Positions 1-5,716 of a stretch of 12,354 bases of DNA are shown here, one piece after another. This stretch comes from Bacteroidales bacterium UBA1256 (lineage in GTDB: Bacteria > Bacteroidota > Bacteroidia > Bacteroidales > Paludibacteraceae). Position 1 is the first letter of the stretch. Each line of letters starts with the position of its first letter. The notes beneath the pieces are model-generated. The model was not told where the DNA came from, did not search any database, and saw nothing but the letters and a program-made list of their open reading frames with translations. The stretch lies in contig DBVU01000033.1 of NCBI GenBank assembly GCA_002308195.1, positions 19,235 through 31,588 of the forward strand. Reading direction: 5' to 3'. The translations under genes and the position numbers were made by a program.

Positions 1-2
1 AG

Positions 3-116
3 AATGGCGCGACCCTTGCGGTCACGCAGCCGGTAGGCTCTAGGATGGAGAAGCCAATTGACTTTTGGCTTCGAAAAGGGCAGGCAGTCGGAGAGACTAA
101 GCCGACCGAGAACTAG
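3..116 (+). other. possible 3' tail of an upstream gene (uncertain)
   Basis: Frame 3 is open from the left edge to a TAG at 114-116 and would encode 37 residues ending in GQAVGETKPTEN. The other two forward frames stop by base 43. I do not recognise the peptide. The open stretch is short enough to arise by chance, and the same bases can also form several hairpins, so this could equally be non-coding RNA or spacer. The sequence to the left of the window would settle it. Confidence 0.25.
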
Positions 117-147
117 ACGTACAAGGTAGGAGCGACCGCCAAATCAG

Positions 148-180
148 ACTAACGACACACTAACGACAGACTATCGAGTC
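148..180. repeat. 11-base tandem repeat, three units
   Basis: Three consecutive 11-base units are visible: ACTAACGACAC at 148, ACTAACGACAG at 159 and the more diverged ACTATCGAGTC at 170. The first two differ at one base. The period is close to one DNA helical turn. No open frame of note runs through it. It lies in the long leader region before the large secreted-protein gene. Confidence 0.7.
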
Positions 181-209
181 GAGACAATCACCTGGAGTGG
201 TCAAAAACC

Positions 210-242
210 TATCGAGACAATATCGAGACAATCACGAGCGCA
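210..242. repeat. second 11-base tandem repeat cluster
   Basis: TATCGAGACAA occurs twice head to tail at 210-220 and 221-231, followed by a diverged third unit TCACGAGCGCA at 232-242. The motif GAGACAATCAC also appears at 181-191, so this cluster and the one at 148-180 share related words and the same period. Function unknown; the rest of 117-270 holds nothing else I can assign. Confidence 0.65.
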
Positions 243-320
243 CTATCACTCTGTAACCTTTCGAAAGATTGTAGAAAAATCGACAATTTTTGTAAAAAAT
301 CGATATTTTTTAAATTAATG

Positions 321-352
321 TTTGCGTATATGCGCGAAAAAGAGTACTTTTG
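321..352 (+). promoter_or_regulatory. Bacteroidetes-type promoter for the 935-residue protein gene
   Basis: A -33 box TTTG lies at 321-324 and a -7 box TACTTTTG, matching TAnnTTTG, at 345-352, with 20 bases between them. That is the known Bacteroidetes sigma-70 arrangement. Transcription would start near 356-360 and give a leader of roughly 90 bases that is A-rich and has no clear Shine-Dalgarno before the ATG at 447. Upstream at 275-312 is an AT-rich stretch with two similar words, AAAAATCGACAATTTTT and AAAAAATCGATATTTTTT, that may act as an UP-like element. Confidence 0.75.
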
Positions 353-446
353 TCCCGATTTTGTAATATTGAGTTAGCAAAAATCAACAAAACATTATAA
401 AACCCAAAATTTTCGTTTAACTAAAAACACAAAAAAAAACAAAATT

Positions 447-3254
447 ATGAAAAAATTATTTACATTAGCCGCTGCTCTCTTGGCAAGCTTCAGCTTGAGC
501 GCAGAGACAATTTTTTCGTTCACTGTAACAAGTGAAACTACAGCCAAAGGCACATACACAGCGGAAGGCGGAACCGCTGTTTGCTCGGGGGCTGCTATGT
601 CAACTGGTGGTTCCAATGAGATAACTATTGGAACTCAAACATTTTATAAATTCAGTTCTAGCACTCAATGGGACTTCACTCTTGCAGATGGAGATAAATT
701 TGCTGAAGGTGATGTTATTTCCATTACTGGTGCTTGTACAACCAGTAACAAAACAGGAAAAGGTGTTACACTGAACAGCATTGCAGTAACTGGCGATTTC
801 CCTGCAAGTACTGCTAACACGTTGACATACACTGTTACCGCTACTGATGCTATTAATGGTCAAACAACCATCACTCTCAAACGTAATGATAGCGATATCA
901 AATTCGGTACAATCAGTGTTTCGCGTGAGGCTGTAGCTCCTATCACAGACCCAGTTGCTACTGTAACTATTGAAGGGCCTACACAAGCTGCCGTTGGTTT
1001 TGCTGCAAAATACACTGCTACAACCGATGTGGCTGCTACTGAGTACAAATGGTTTGTTGACGGCGCAGAGCAAACAGGTGCAACCAAGAAGACTTTCGAG
1101 TTCACTCCTGCTGTAAAAGGCGCTACATACGCAATTGTTTGCAAAGCTCGCAATGCTAATAATGCTACTGAAGAATGGATTGCTTCCAATACCATCAATG
1201 TAACAGGAACCAAACTCTGTGGTGAATTGATTAAAGCTGTTTACGATCCAAGCACAAAGAAATCTACCGTTACCGGTGTTATCGGTGGTACGGCTGACAG
1301 AAACACACAAGACAATGGAAAATTGGGTAGCAACGGACATTACTATGGCGCTGTTTTAGCAAGTGGTAGTTTCATGGCAGGAGATGTTGTTACTATTAAG
1401 GCTTCTGTACTGAATGGTGGTAATACTGCTACTCTCTTTGCTGACAAAGGTGAAACTGAACTTGGTTCTGCTGCATTTGACGAAACAACATTAACAGCAG
1501 TTATCACTTTGACTAAATCTGCAAGTGCTGTTTATCTCTATCGTAAAGATAGCGGTTGCAACCCGAATATTGAGAGCATTTCTGTTTCCCGCGCTTGCGA
1601 GGATAGCAACGACGCTACTATTCACAGCCTCACCGTTAACGGTAATGAGGTTGCTGAAAATAACGGCCTGTTCGAATACACTCTCAGTTCTTCTTATGAA
1701 GAGCCAACCGTTACTATCGCATTTGAGATTCACCCGTTGGCAACAATCAAGTATGGCTTGAGCAATCCGTATGAGATGGCAACTCCGGATCTGGGCGATT
1801 CAAGAGGTCAGGCATTCACTATCATCGCTGAAGATGGTACAGAGAAAACTTATACTGTTCAAATTTACAAATCTGCTTCGCTTAGCAACGATTGGCATTT
1901 GAAAGAGTTAAGTGTAGAAGGCTATACACTCACTCCTGCTTTCGATCCGGATACATTGATATATCATATTACTCGTCCTTACGAATCCGCCAACCCTGCA
2001 GCAAGCACGGTAACAGCTGTTACTCGTCAAGAGGGTGCAACGTTTGTGGTAGATTCAATTAGCAACAACTTCACTATCACCGTTACCGCAGAAAATGGTA
2101 GCGAAAACGCATATGTCATTTGGATTGATGTAGCTCCGGCAGTTAAGAAAATTAACGAAATTATCTTGAGCAACGGTTATAGCGCATACATCCCTGAAGG
2201 TCAAACCGTTCAACCATTCAGTACCTTTGGTTTCTATCTAGCAGGACAAGACGCTCCGACAGTTAGCAGCTATCAAGTAAACGAAGGAACCACTTGGGCT
2301 ATCGATGGTAATAATATTACTCTCACCGGTGCTGACAACTCGACTGCTACTTATTACCTGACTTTGGAAACAGTTACTCCTGCTGACTTCAGCGCAGACG
2401 AAATCACTTTCGATGGTACAGAGGCTTGGGTTAAAGCAGCTAACGGCTTTGGCGCAGACAAAGGCGGTTGGAAATTCTCCAAGACCGACTCGGACTTCAG
2501 CCGTGAAATAGCAGGTAAGACTCACGTTGAGTTCTTCCTCCCGGCTTGCGACACCGTTGTTCTGAAAGCCGGTGCAAGCGGTACAGAGCGTGACGTTCGT
2601 TTCTATGTAAACGGAACACAACTTGGCGACAAAGCTAAACTGACCAAGGCCGGTGTAGCTCTCGCAGTTGAGCAAAGCGCTCCGTTCATGCTGACTGTTG
2701 CTTCTGCACAAACCAGTGGTGATGGTGGCATAGGCGCTATCCGTATGGCAAAGGCTGCAGAAGTTCCTCCGACTCCTATTACTGATGTCGCATTAACAGT
2801 AGTATTCCCAGAGACAGGAGATTCGATTTTAAGCGGACCGTGGTATGCGGGAGAAAATATTCCTATGCAAATCACTAGCGGTAATCCGGATGCTTATTAT
2901 TGCCAGGGCGTAGACTTCTGGGTTAACAATTATGCTTCATACTCAGAGGAAGCACTTCTGCCGGAGAAGACCTATAGAGTTCGCTTCTATGTCTATCCGA
3001 AAGACGGATATACTATCCCGGATGATTTTACAAGAGACCACATACTGGTAAATGGCGAACAACCAGAGGATGATGTTGACACTGATGTTTCGTTAGACAG
3101 AGTGATGTTCAGCGTATTCTTCTCCACCGGTCCTGCAACAGGTTGCGAGAACACAGAGGCTGCTGTTAAGGCCGTAAAAGTCATTCGCGATGGACAACTC
3201 TTCATCGAGAAGAACGGCATTCTCTACAACGCTCAAGGTGCTGTTGTAAAATAA
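447..3254 (+). CDS. large secreted multidomain beta-sandwich protein with C-terminal sorting tail
   Basis: This is a 935-residue exported protein of unknown exact role, probably a surface or secreted binding protein. A Sec signal peptide spans residues 1 to about 19 (ends LSAE). Visible modules are a beta-rich domain at about 22-160, an Ig/PKD-like domain at about 169-253 (core YKWFVDG), a beta-rich domain at about 257-385, cadherin-like beta-sandwich modules at about 392-475 and 485-563 (signatures IHSLTVNG, AEDGTEKTYTV, LKELSVEGYTLTPAFDPD), a further module at about 565-645, a third beta-rich domain at about 648-770, and a C-terminal module at about 772-905. The last 29 residues carry DGQLFIEKNG and YNAQGAVVK, resembling the short C-terminal tails of Bacteroidales exported proteins (possibly type IX secretion). 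No catalytic motif is evident. Its leader is AT-rich and its start is ATGAAAAAA. It appears to be monocistronic or paired with the small lipoprotein downstream. Carbohydrate or matrix binding is a guess. Confidence 0.85.
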   Translation: MKKLFTLAAALLASFSLSAETIFSFTVTSETTAKGTYTAEGGTAVCSGAAMSTGGSNEITIGTQTFYKFSSSTQWDFTLADGDKFAEGDVISITGACTTSNKTGKGVTLNSIAVTGDFPASTANTLTYTVTATDAINGQTTITLKRNDSDIKFGTISVSREAVAPITDPVATVTIEGPTQAAVGFAAKYTATTDVAATEYKWFVDGAEQTGATKKTFEFTPAVKGATYAIVCKARNANNATEEWIASNTINVTGTKLCGELIKAVYDPSTKKSTVTGVIGGTADRNTQDNGKLGSNGHYYGAVLASGSFMAGDVVTIKASVLNGGNTATLFADKGETELGSAAFDETTLTAVITLTKSASAVYLYRKDSGCNPNIESISVSRACEDSNDATIHSLTVNGNEVAENNGLFEYTLSSSYEEPTVTIAFEIHPLATIKYGLSNPYEMATPDLGDSRGQAFTIIAEDGTEKTYTVQIYKSASLSNDWHLKELSVEGYTLTPAFDPDTLIYHITRPYESANPAASTVTAVTRQEGATFVVDSISNNFTITVTAENGSENAYVIWIDVAPAVKKINEIILSNGYSAYIPEGQTVQPFSTFGFYLAGQDAPTVSSYQVNEGTTWAIDGNNITLTGADNSTATYYLTLETVTPADFSADEITFDGTEAWVKAANGFGADKGGWKFSKTDSDFSREIAGKTHVEFFLPACDTVVLKAGASGTERDVRFYVNGTQLGDKAKLTKAGVALAVEQSAPFMLTVASAQTSGDGGIGAIRMAKAAEVPPTPITDVALTVVFPETGDSILSGPWYAGENIPMQITSGNPDAYYCQGVDFWVNNYASYSEEALLPEKTYRVRFYVYPKDGYTIPDDFTRDHILVNGEQPEDDVDTDVSLDRVMFSVFFSTGPATGCENTEAAVKAVKVIRDGQLFIEKNGILYNAQGAVVK

Positions 3255-3269
3255 GTACACTAACCTAAT

Positions 3270-3290
3270 CCTCTCCCCTTTGGGGAGGGG
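3270..3290. repeat. GC-rich hairpin after the 935-residue protein gene
   Basis: CCTCTCCCC at 3270-3278 pairs with GGGGAGGGG at 3282-3290 over nine base pairs (one T-G wobble) around a TTT loop. It starts 15 bases after the stop codon. The following bases are AAAGGG, not a T-run, so it is not a textbook + strand intrinsic terminator. It may be an RNA 3'-end stabiliser, a partial terminator or a dispersed intergenic element. Confidence 0.6.
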
Positions 3291-3301
3291 AAAGGGAATA
3301 G

Positions 3302-3317
3302 TAATAAAGCTTTATTA
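3302..3317. repeat. 16-base perfect AT-rich palindrome
   Basis: TAATAAAGCTTTATTA is its own reverse complement, centred between 3309 and 3310, and the symmetry extends a few bases on each side if wobble pairs are allowed. It sits between the GC-rich hairpin and the small lipoprotein gene. It could be an operator for that gene or a weak second hairpin. I see no good TAnnTTTG promoter box in 3255-3383. Confidence 0.5.
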
Positions 3318-3383
3318 TTGTTAAACTTTTAAGTATGAAGGTTCGTAAAAACGAAACTCCAGAAATTTAAATCCATTAAAATT

Positions 3384-3641
3384 ATGAAAAAAATGTTATG
3401 GATTGCAGCTATCGCTTTCGCAATGGTTAGCTGCGGTAACAAGCCGGCTGAGAACGCAGAAGAGGCAGTTGAAGAAGCTCCTGCTGTAGAGGTTGTTGAA
3501 GAAGCTCCAGCTGCTGCTGAAGTAAAAGAAGAGCCGAAAGCTGAAGCTGAGCCAGCTCAAGAAGAGAAAGAGAAAAGCCTGATTCAACGCGCTGTTGAAC
3601 TCGGTGAGGATGTAGCTGATGAAGTTCAAAAGAACAAATAA
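3384..3641 (+). CDS. small acidic Glu/Ala-rich lipoprotein
   Basis: This is an 85-residue predicted lipoprotein. The signal peptide ends in the lipobox MVSC, with Cys17 as the likely lipidated residue. The mature part is low-complexity and dominated by Glu, Ala, Val and Pro (residues about 20-62, with repeats such as VEEAPA), followed by a short amphipathic segment (SLIQRAVELGEDVADEV). No enzymatic domain is visible. Small acidic lipoproteins of this sort are common in Bacteroidales and mostly uncharacterised; a spacer or surface-exposed role is only a guess. The start ATG sits in the context AAAATTATGAAAAAA, the same as at the upstream gene. It is separated from that gene by 129 bases holding two hairpins and is closed by a strong terminator, so it may have its own promoter. 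Confidence 0.8.
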   Translation: MKKMLWIAAIAFAMVSCGNKPAENAEEAVEEAPAVEVVEEAPAAAEVKEEPKAEAEPAQEEKEKSLIQRAVELGEDVADEVQKNK

Positions 3642-3657
3642 TAACCACATCTGATAA

Positions 3658-3672
3658 CGAGACTCCGTCTCG
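3658..3672 (+). repeat. short perfect hairpin before the terminator
   Basis: CGAGAC at 3658-3663 and GTCTCG at 3667-3672 form a perfect 6-base-pair stem with a TCC loop. It lies 17 bases after the lipoprotein stop and 7 bases before the terminator stem, so the transcript would end in two tandem hairpins. Confidence 0.5.
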
Positions 3673-3679
3673 CAAGCAA

Positions 3680-3708
3680 GAAGCGACCGTCATGGCCGCT
3701 TCTTTTTT
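3680..3708 (+). terminator. intrinsic terminator after the lipoprotein gene
   Basis: GAAGCGACC at 3680-3688 pairs with GGCCGCTTC at 3694-3702 (one A-C mismatch) around the loop GTCAT, followed directly by six T at 3703-3708. This is a classic rho-independent terminator and marks the boundary between the surface-protein region and the envelope operon. Confidence 0.85.
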
Positions 3709-3754
3709 ATATTGGTTCGCTAAAAATGTTGTTTATCTTCTCCACACGGCGAAT

Positions 3755-3778
3755 ATTTTTATAAAGTTTTATAAAAAT
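3755..3778. promoter_or_regulatory. perfect 11+2+11 inverted repeat, candidate operator of the envelope operon
   Basis: ATTTTTATAAA at 3755-3765 and TTTATAAAAAT at 3768-3778 are exact reverse complements separated by GT. The right arm ends on the first base of the -33 box (3778-3781). The location suits a repressor or activator site. Because the arms are pure A/T, it could instead be an AT-rich upstream element that happens to be symmetric. Confidence 0.45.
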
Positions 3779-3809
3779 TTGCGTATTTCAGAAAAAAGCA
3801 GTACCTTTG
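3778..3809 (+). promoter_or_regulatory. Bacteroidetes-type promoter of the mlaE operon
   Basis: TTTG at 3778-3781 and TACCTTTG at 3802-3809 are separated by 20 bases, the same spacing as at 321-352. The two promoters also share TTTGCGTAT at the -33 side and AGTAC.TTTGTC at the -7 side. Transcription would begin near 3813-3817, giving a leader of only about 20 bases before the mlaE ATG. Confidence 0.75.
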
Positions 3810-3825
3810 TCGCCGAAATTAAAAT

Positions 3826-3829
3826 GGAG
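3826..3829 (+). promoter_or_regulatory. Shine-Dalgarno-like site deciding the mlaE start
   Basis: GGAG at 3826-3829 lies 4 bases before ATG at 3834. The longest open frame begins at TTG 3807, but that codon falls inside the -7 box and upstream of the expected transcript start, so ATG 3834 is the better start. Confidence 0.5.
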
Positions 3830-3833
3830 TATT

Positions 3834-4571
3834 ATGCAGTTGTTTCAACATATAGGCGAATACACGCTTCTGATGGGCCGCGTATTGCGTTTGCCTGACC
3901 GCCAACGAATGTTCTGGCGCCAGTATAGCCGTGAACTGGAGAAGCAGGGATTGCAGTCGTTACCTATCGTCTTGCTGATTTCTGTCTTCATCGGCGCTAT
4001 TCTGACCATTCAGGCTAAGACCAACACAGAGAATCCGCTTCTGCCAACCTATATCACCGGTCTTCTGACACGCGACACTCTGTTGCTGGAATTCTCCAGT
4101 ACAATCCTCTGTCTCATTCTTGCCGGCAAAGTGGGCAGTAACATCGCCTCCGAAATTGGTACGATGCGCATCACCGAACAGATTGATGCTATGGAGATAA
4201 TGGGCGTGAATAGCGCCAACTATCTCATTCTGCCTAAGATTCTTGCCTTCATGAGTATGATGCCGTTCCTGTTTGTCATTTCCACTACGGCCGGACTAGT
4301 TGGAGGTTGGGGCGTTGGCGCATTTACTGATATCATTACCGTGCATGACTATTTGCTGGGTGTGCAATACGCATTCAATCCTTATTTCATCTGGTACGCT
4401 ATCATCAAGGCACTGGTTTTTGCTTTCGTCATAACCAGTATGAGTAGTTACTACGGCTATTATGCACGAGGCGGTGCACTCGACGTAGGACGTGCTTCGA
4501 CCAACGCCGTAGTCAACAGCAATATTATGATTCTTTTCCTCGACCTCATCCTAAGTAAGTTGCTATTATGA
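3834..4571 (+). CDS. mlaE: MlaE-family ABC transporter permease
   Basis: This is the inner-membrane permease of the phospholipid (Mla/MCE) ABC transporter, which moves phospholipids between the inner and outer membranes to keep the outer membrane asymmetric. The chosen start gives 245 residues, normal for the family, beginning MQLFQHIGEY. Family landmarks are visible: TRDTLLLEFSSTILCLILAG, KVGSNIASEIGTMRITEQID, MEIMGVNS, and a C-terminal GGALDVGRAST followed by a hydrophobic end. Several hydrophobic membrane segments are apparent. It is the first gene behind the promoter at 3778-3809, and its stop overlaps the mlaF start by 4 bases (ATGA). No MCE (MlaD) gene follows mlaF here, although one is often adjacent in Bacteroidetes, so the substrate-binding partner must be elsewhere. 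Confidence in the family is high; the lipid substrate and direction are from family knowledge. Confidence 0.95.
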   Translation: MQLFQHIGEYTLLMGRVLRLPDRQRMFWRQYSRELEKQGLQSLPIVLLISVFIGAILTIQAKTNTENPLLPTYITGLLTRDTLLLEFSSTILCLILAGKVGSNIASEIGTMRITEQIDAMEIMGVNSANYLILPKILAFMSMMPFLFVISTTAGLVGGWGVGAFTDIITVHDYLLGVQYAFNPYFIWYAIIKALVFAFVITSMSSYYGYYARGGALDVGRASTNAVVNSNIMILFLDLILSKLLL

Positions 4572-5353
4572 TTCAAGTACAAGACGTCGTCAAGAGTTTT
4601 GACGGAAATATAGTTCTCAATCATGTTAGCACCGAGCTGCGTGACGGCGAGGTGAACATGATTATCGGTCAATCGGGTTCGGGCAAAACCGTGCTGATGA
4701 AGAGTCTGATTGGTCTTCATCCCCTGGACTCGGGCCGTATTCTCTACGATGGCCGTGACCTGGCTGAAATGCGTAGCAAAGATATTCGTATGCTCCACCG
4801 CGAAGTGGGTATGCTCTTCCAAGGTTCTGCCCTCTTCGACTCAATGAGCGTGATGGAGAATGTAATGTTTCCGATGGAAATGTTCAGCCATAAGAGCCGC
4901 GAAGAAATGCGCGAACGTGCGGAGTTCTGTTTGCGCCGCGTAGAGATGCCTGAGCGCGTATGGAACCTGATGCCAAGCGAGATATCCGGCGGTCAGCAGA
5001 AACGTGTAGCCATTGCCCGCGCTATCGTTCTCGAACCGAAATATCTGTTCTGCGACGAACCTAACTCTGGCTTGGATCCGAAGACCAGTTTGGTTATCGA
5101 CGCGCTGATACAGGATATTACACGCGAATACAATATCTGCACTATTGTCAATAGTCACGATATGAACTCCATCATGGAGATTGGCGACAACATCATCTTC
5201 CTGAAAGGAGGAAAGAAAAAATGGCAGGGTTCACGCCACGAAATCATGAACAGCGACAACAAAGCACTCAACGATTTCGTCTTTGCCAGTGAGCTATTCA
5301 AGAAAGTGAAGAGCGCTAACACAAAGACTCGTGAGCCGAAAGTAAAGAATTAA
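4568..5353 (+). CDS. mlaF: MlaF-family ABC transporter ATP-binding protein
   Basis: This is the ATPase partner of the MlaE permease and powers phospholipid transport from the cytoplasmic face. The 261-residue protein has a complete ABC domain: Walker A GQSGSGKT at 34-41, the Q-loop in MLFQGSALF, signature SGGQQKR from 140, Walker B with Asp163 and Glu164 in FCDEPNSGLDP, and the H-loop His197 in NSHD. The C-terminal 30 residues are charged and Lys-rich. Translation is probably coupled to mlaE through the ATGA overlap. It is followed after 21 bases by the prodomain-like protein gene. All catalytic residues are present, so I expect it to be active. Confidence 0.95.
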   Translation: MIQVQDVVKSFDGNIVLNHVSTELRDGEVNMIIGQSGSGKTVLMKSLIGLHPLDSGRILYDGRDLAEMRSKDIRMLHREVGMLFQGSALFDSMSVMENVMFPMEMFSHKSREEMRERAEFCLRRVEMPERVWNLMPSEISGGQQKRVAIARAIVLEPKYLFCDEPNSGLDPKTSLVIDALIQDITREYNICTIVNSHDMNSIMEIGDNIIFLKGGKKKWQGSRHEIMNSDNKALNDFVFASELFKKVKSANTKTREPKVKN

Positions 5354-5372
5354 AAGTCAAAAGTTAAAAGTT
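5352..5372 (+). repeat. 7-base tandem repeat between mlaF and the prodomain gene
   Basis: AAAAGTC, AAAAGTT and AAAAGTT follow one another at 5352-5358, 5359-5365 and 5366-5372, starting within the mlaF stop codon and ending two bases before the next ATG. The A-rich tract may serve as the ribosome-loading region of the next gene, as Bacteroidetes often lack a Shine-Dalgarno. Copy number could vary between strains. Confidence 0.65.
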
Positions 5373-5374
5373 AT

Positions 5375-5716
5375 ATGAAACGAATTGTATTTTTAGTAGC
5401 CATGATGGCTGCAATATCACTAGGTGCCATAGCACAAAAACCGTCGCGTGTACCTGCTTACCAGGGCGTAATCGAGCGCGTTCAGCCTAACGGCGACACT
5501 ATCCAGACTCTGCTGCGAGGCGATGAGCACCAACACTGGTTGATGACTGTCGATCACTGGCAACTACGCGAGAACGACAAAGGATGGCTGGTATATGCCA
5601 AGATTCGTAAAGGCGAAGTAGTGCCGAGCCGCAAAAAGGCACACAACGAAGCACAACGGAGCAAATGTGAGAACCGTTGGCTCAACAAGCATGGAATTAA
5701 ATTGGAGATGAGATGA
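5375..5716 (+). CDS. small secreted protein resembling a stand-alone M6 protease prodomain
   Basis: This is a 113-residue exported protein with a signal peptide at residues 1 to about 20 (ends GAIA-Q). The mature part reads as the N-terminal propeptide of Bacteroidetes M6 proteases without a catalytic domain. It shares the pattern VPA..G.I.R....G......L.G.E..H with residues 20 onward of the protease encoded next, and goes on to DKGWLVYAK and VVPSRKKAHNE, then stops. No HEXXH motif is present. Its stop overlaps the start of the M6 gene by 4 bases (ATGA), so the two are probably translated together. Family knowledge says such prodomains keep the protease inactive or help it fold; a separate copy could be an inhibitor or chaperone acting in trans. 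The alternative is a decayed duplicate truncated after the prodomain, but its intact signal peptide and tight coupling argue against recent decay. Confidence 0.75.
   Translation: MKRIVFLVAMMAAISLGAIAQKPSRVPAYQGVIERVQPNGDTIQTLLRGDEHQHWLMTVDHWQLRENDKGWLVYAKIRKGEVVPSRKKAHNEAQRSKCENRWLNKHGIKLEMR

Noticed and set aside
1..148. Minus-strand open frame running off the left edge
   Set aside because: It is open from about 148 leftward but has no ATG, GTG or TTG start and no recognisable family, so it cannot be a gene start here.
1..150. tmRNA or rRNA fragment suggested by GACTAAGC and ACAAGGTAG words
   Set aside because: The required flanking elements (tRNA-like 3' end with CCA, conserved rRNA helices) are missing; the words are too short to count.
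148..242. CRISPR array
   Set aside because: The units are only 11 bases and directly adjacent, with no spacers of CRISPR length and no cas genes.
600..1340. 246-codon minus-strand frame inside the 935-residue protein gene
   Set aside because: It has Ser/Cys-rich, low-information composition and lies inside a strongly supported sense gene.
3335..3370. 11-codon ATG frame upstream of the lipoprotein gene as a leader peptide
   Set aside because: It is too short to support, has no attenuator-like codon run or paired hairpins, and is expected by chance.
3807..3833. TTG at 3807 as the mlaE start
   Set aside because: It overlaps the -7 promoter box and would precede the transcript start; ATG 3834 has GGAG upstream and gives the usual family N-terminus.
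3692..3898. 68-codon + strand frame across the terminator and mlaE promoter
   Set aside because: It begins inside the terminator loop and runs through promoter DNA into the wrong frame of mlaE; no coding features.
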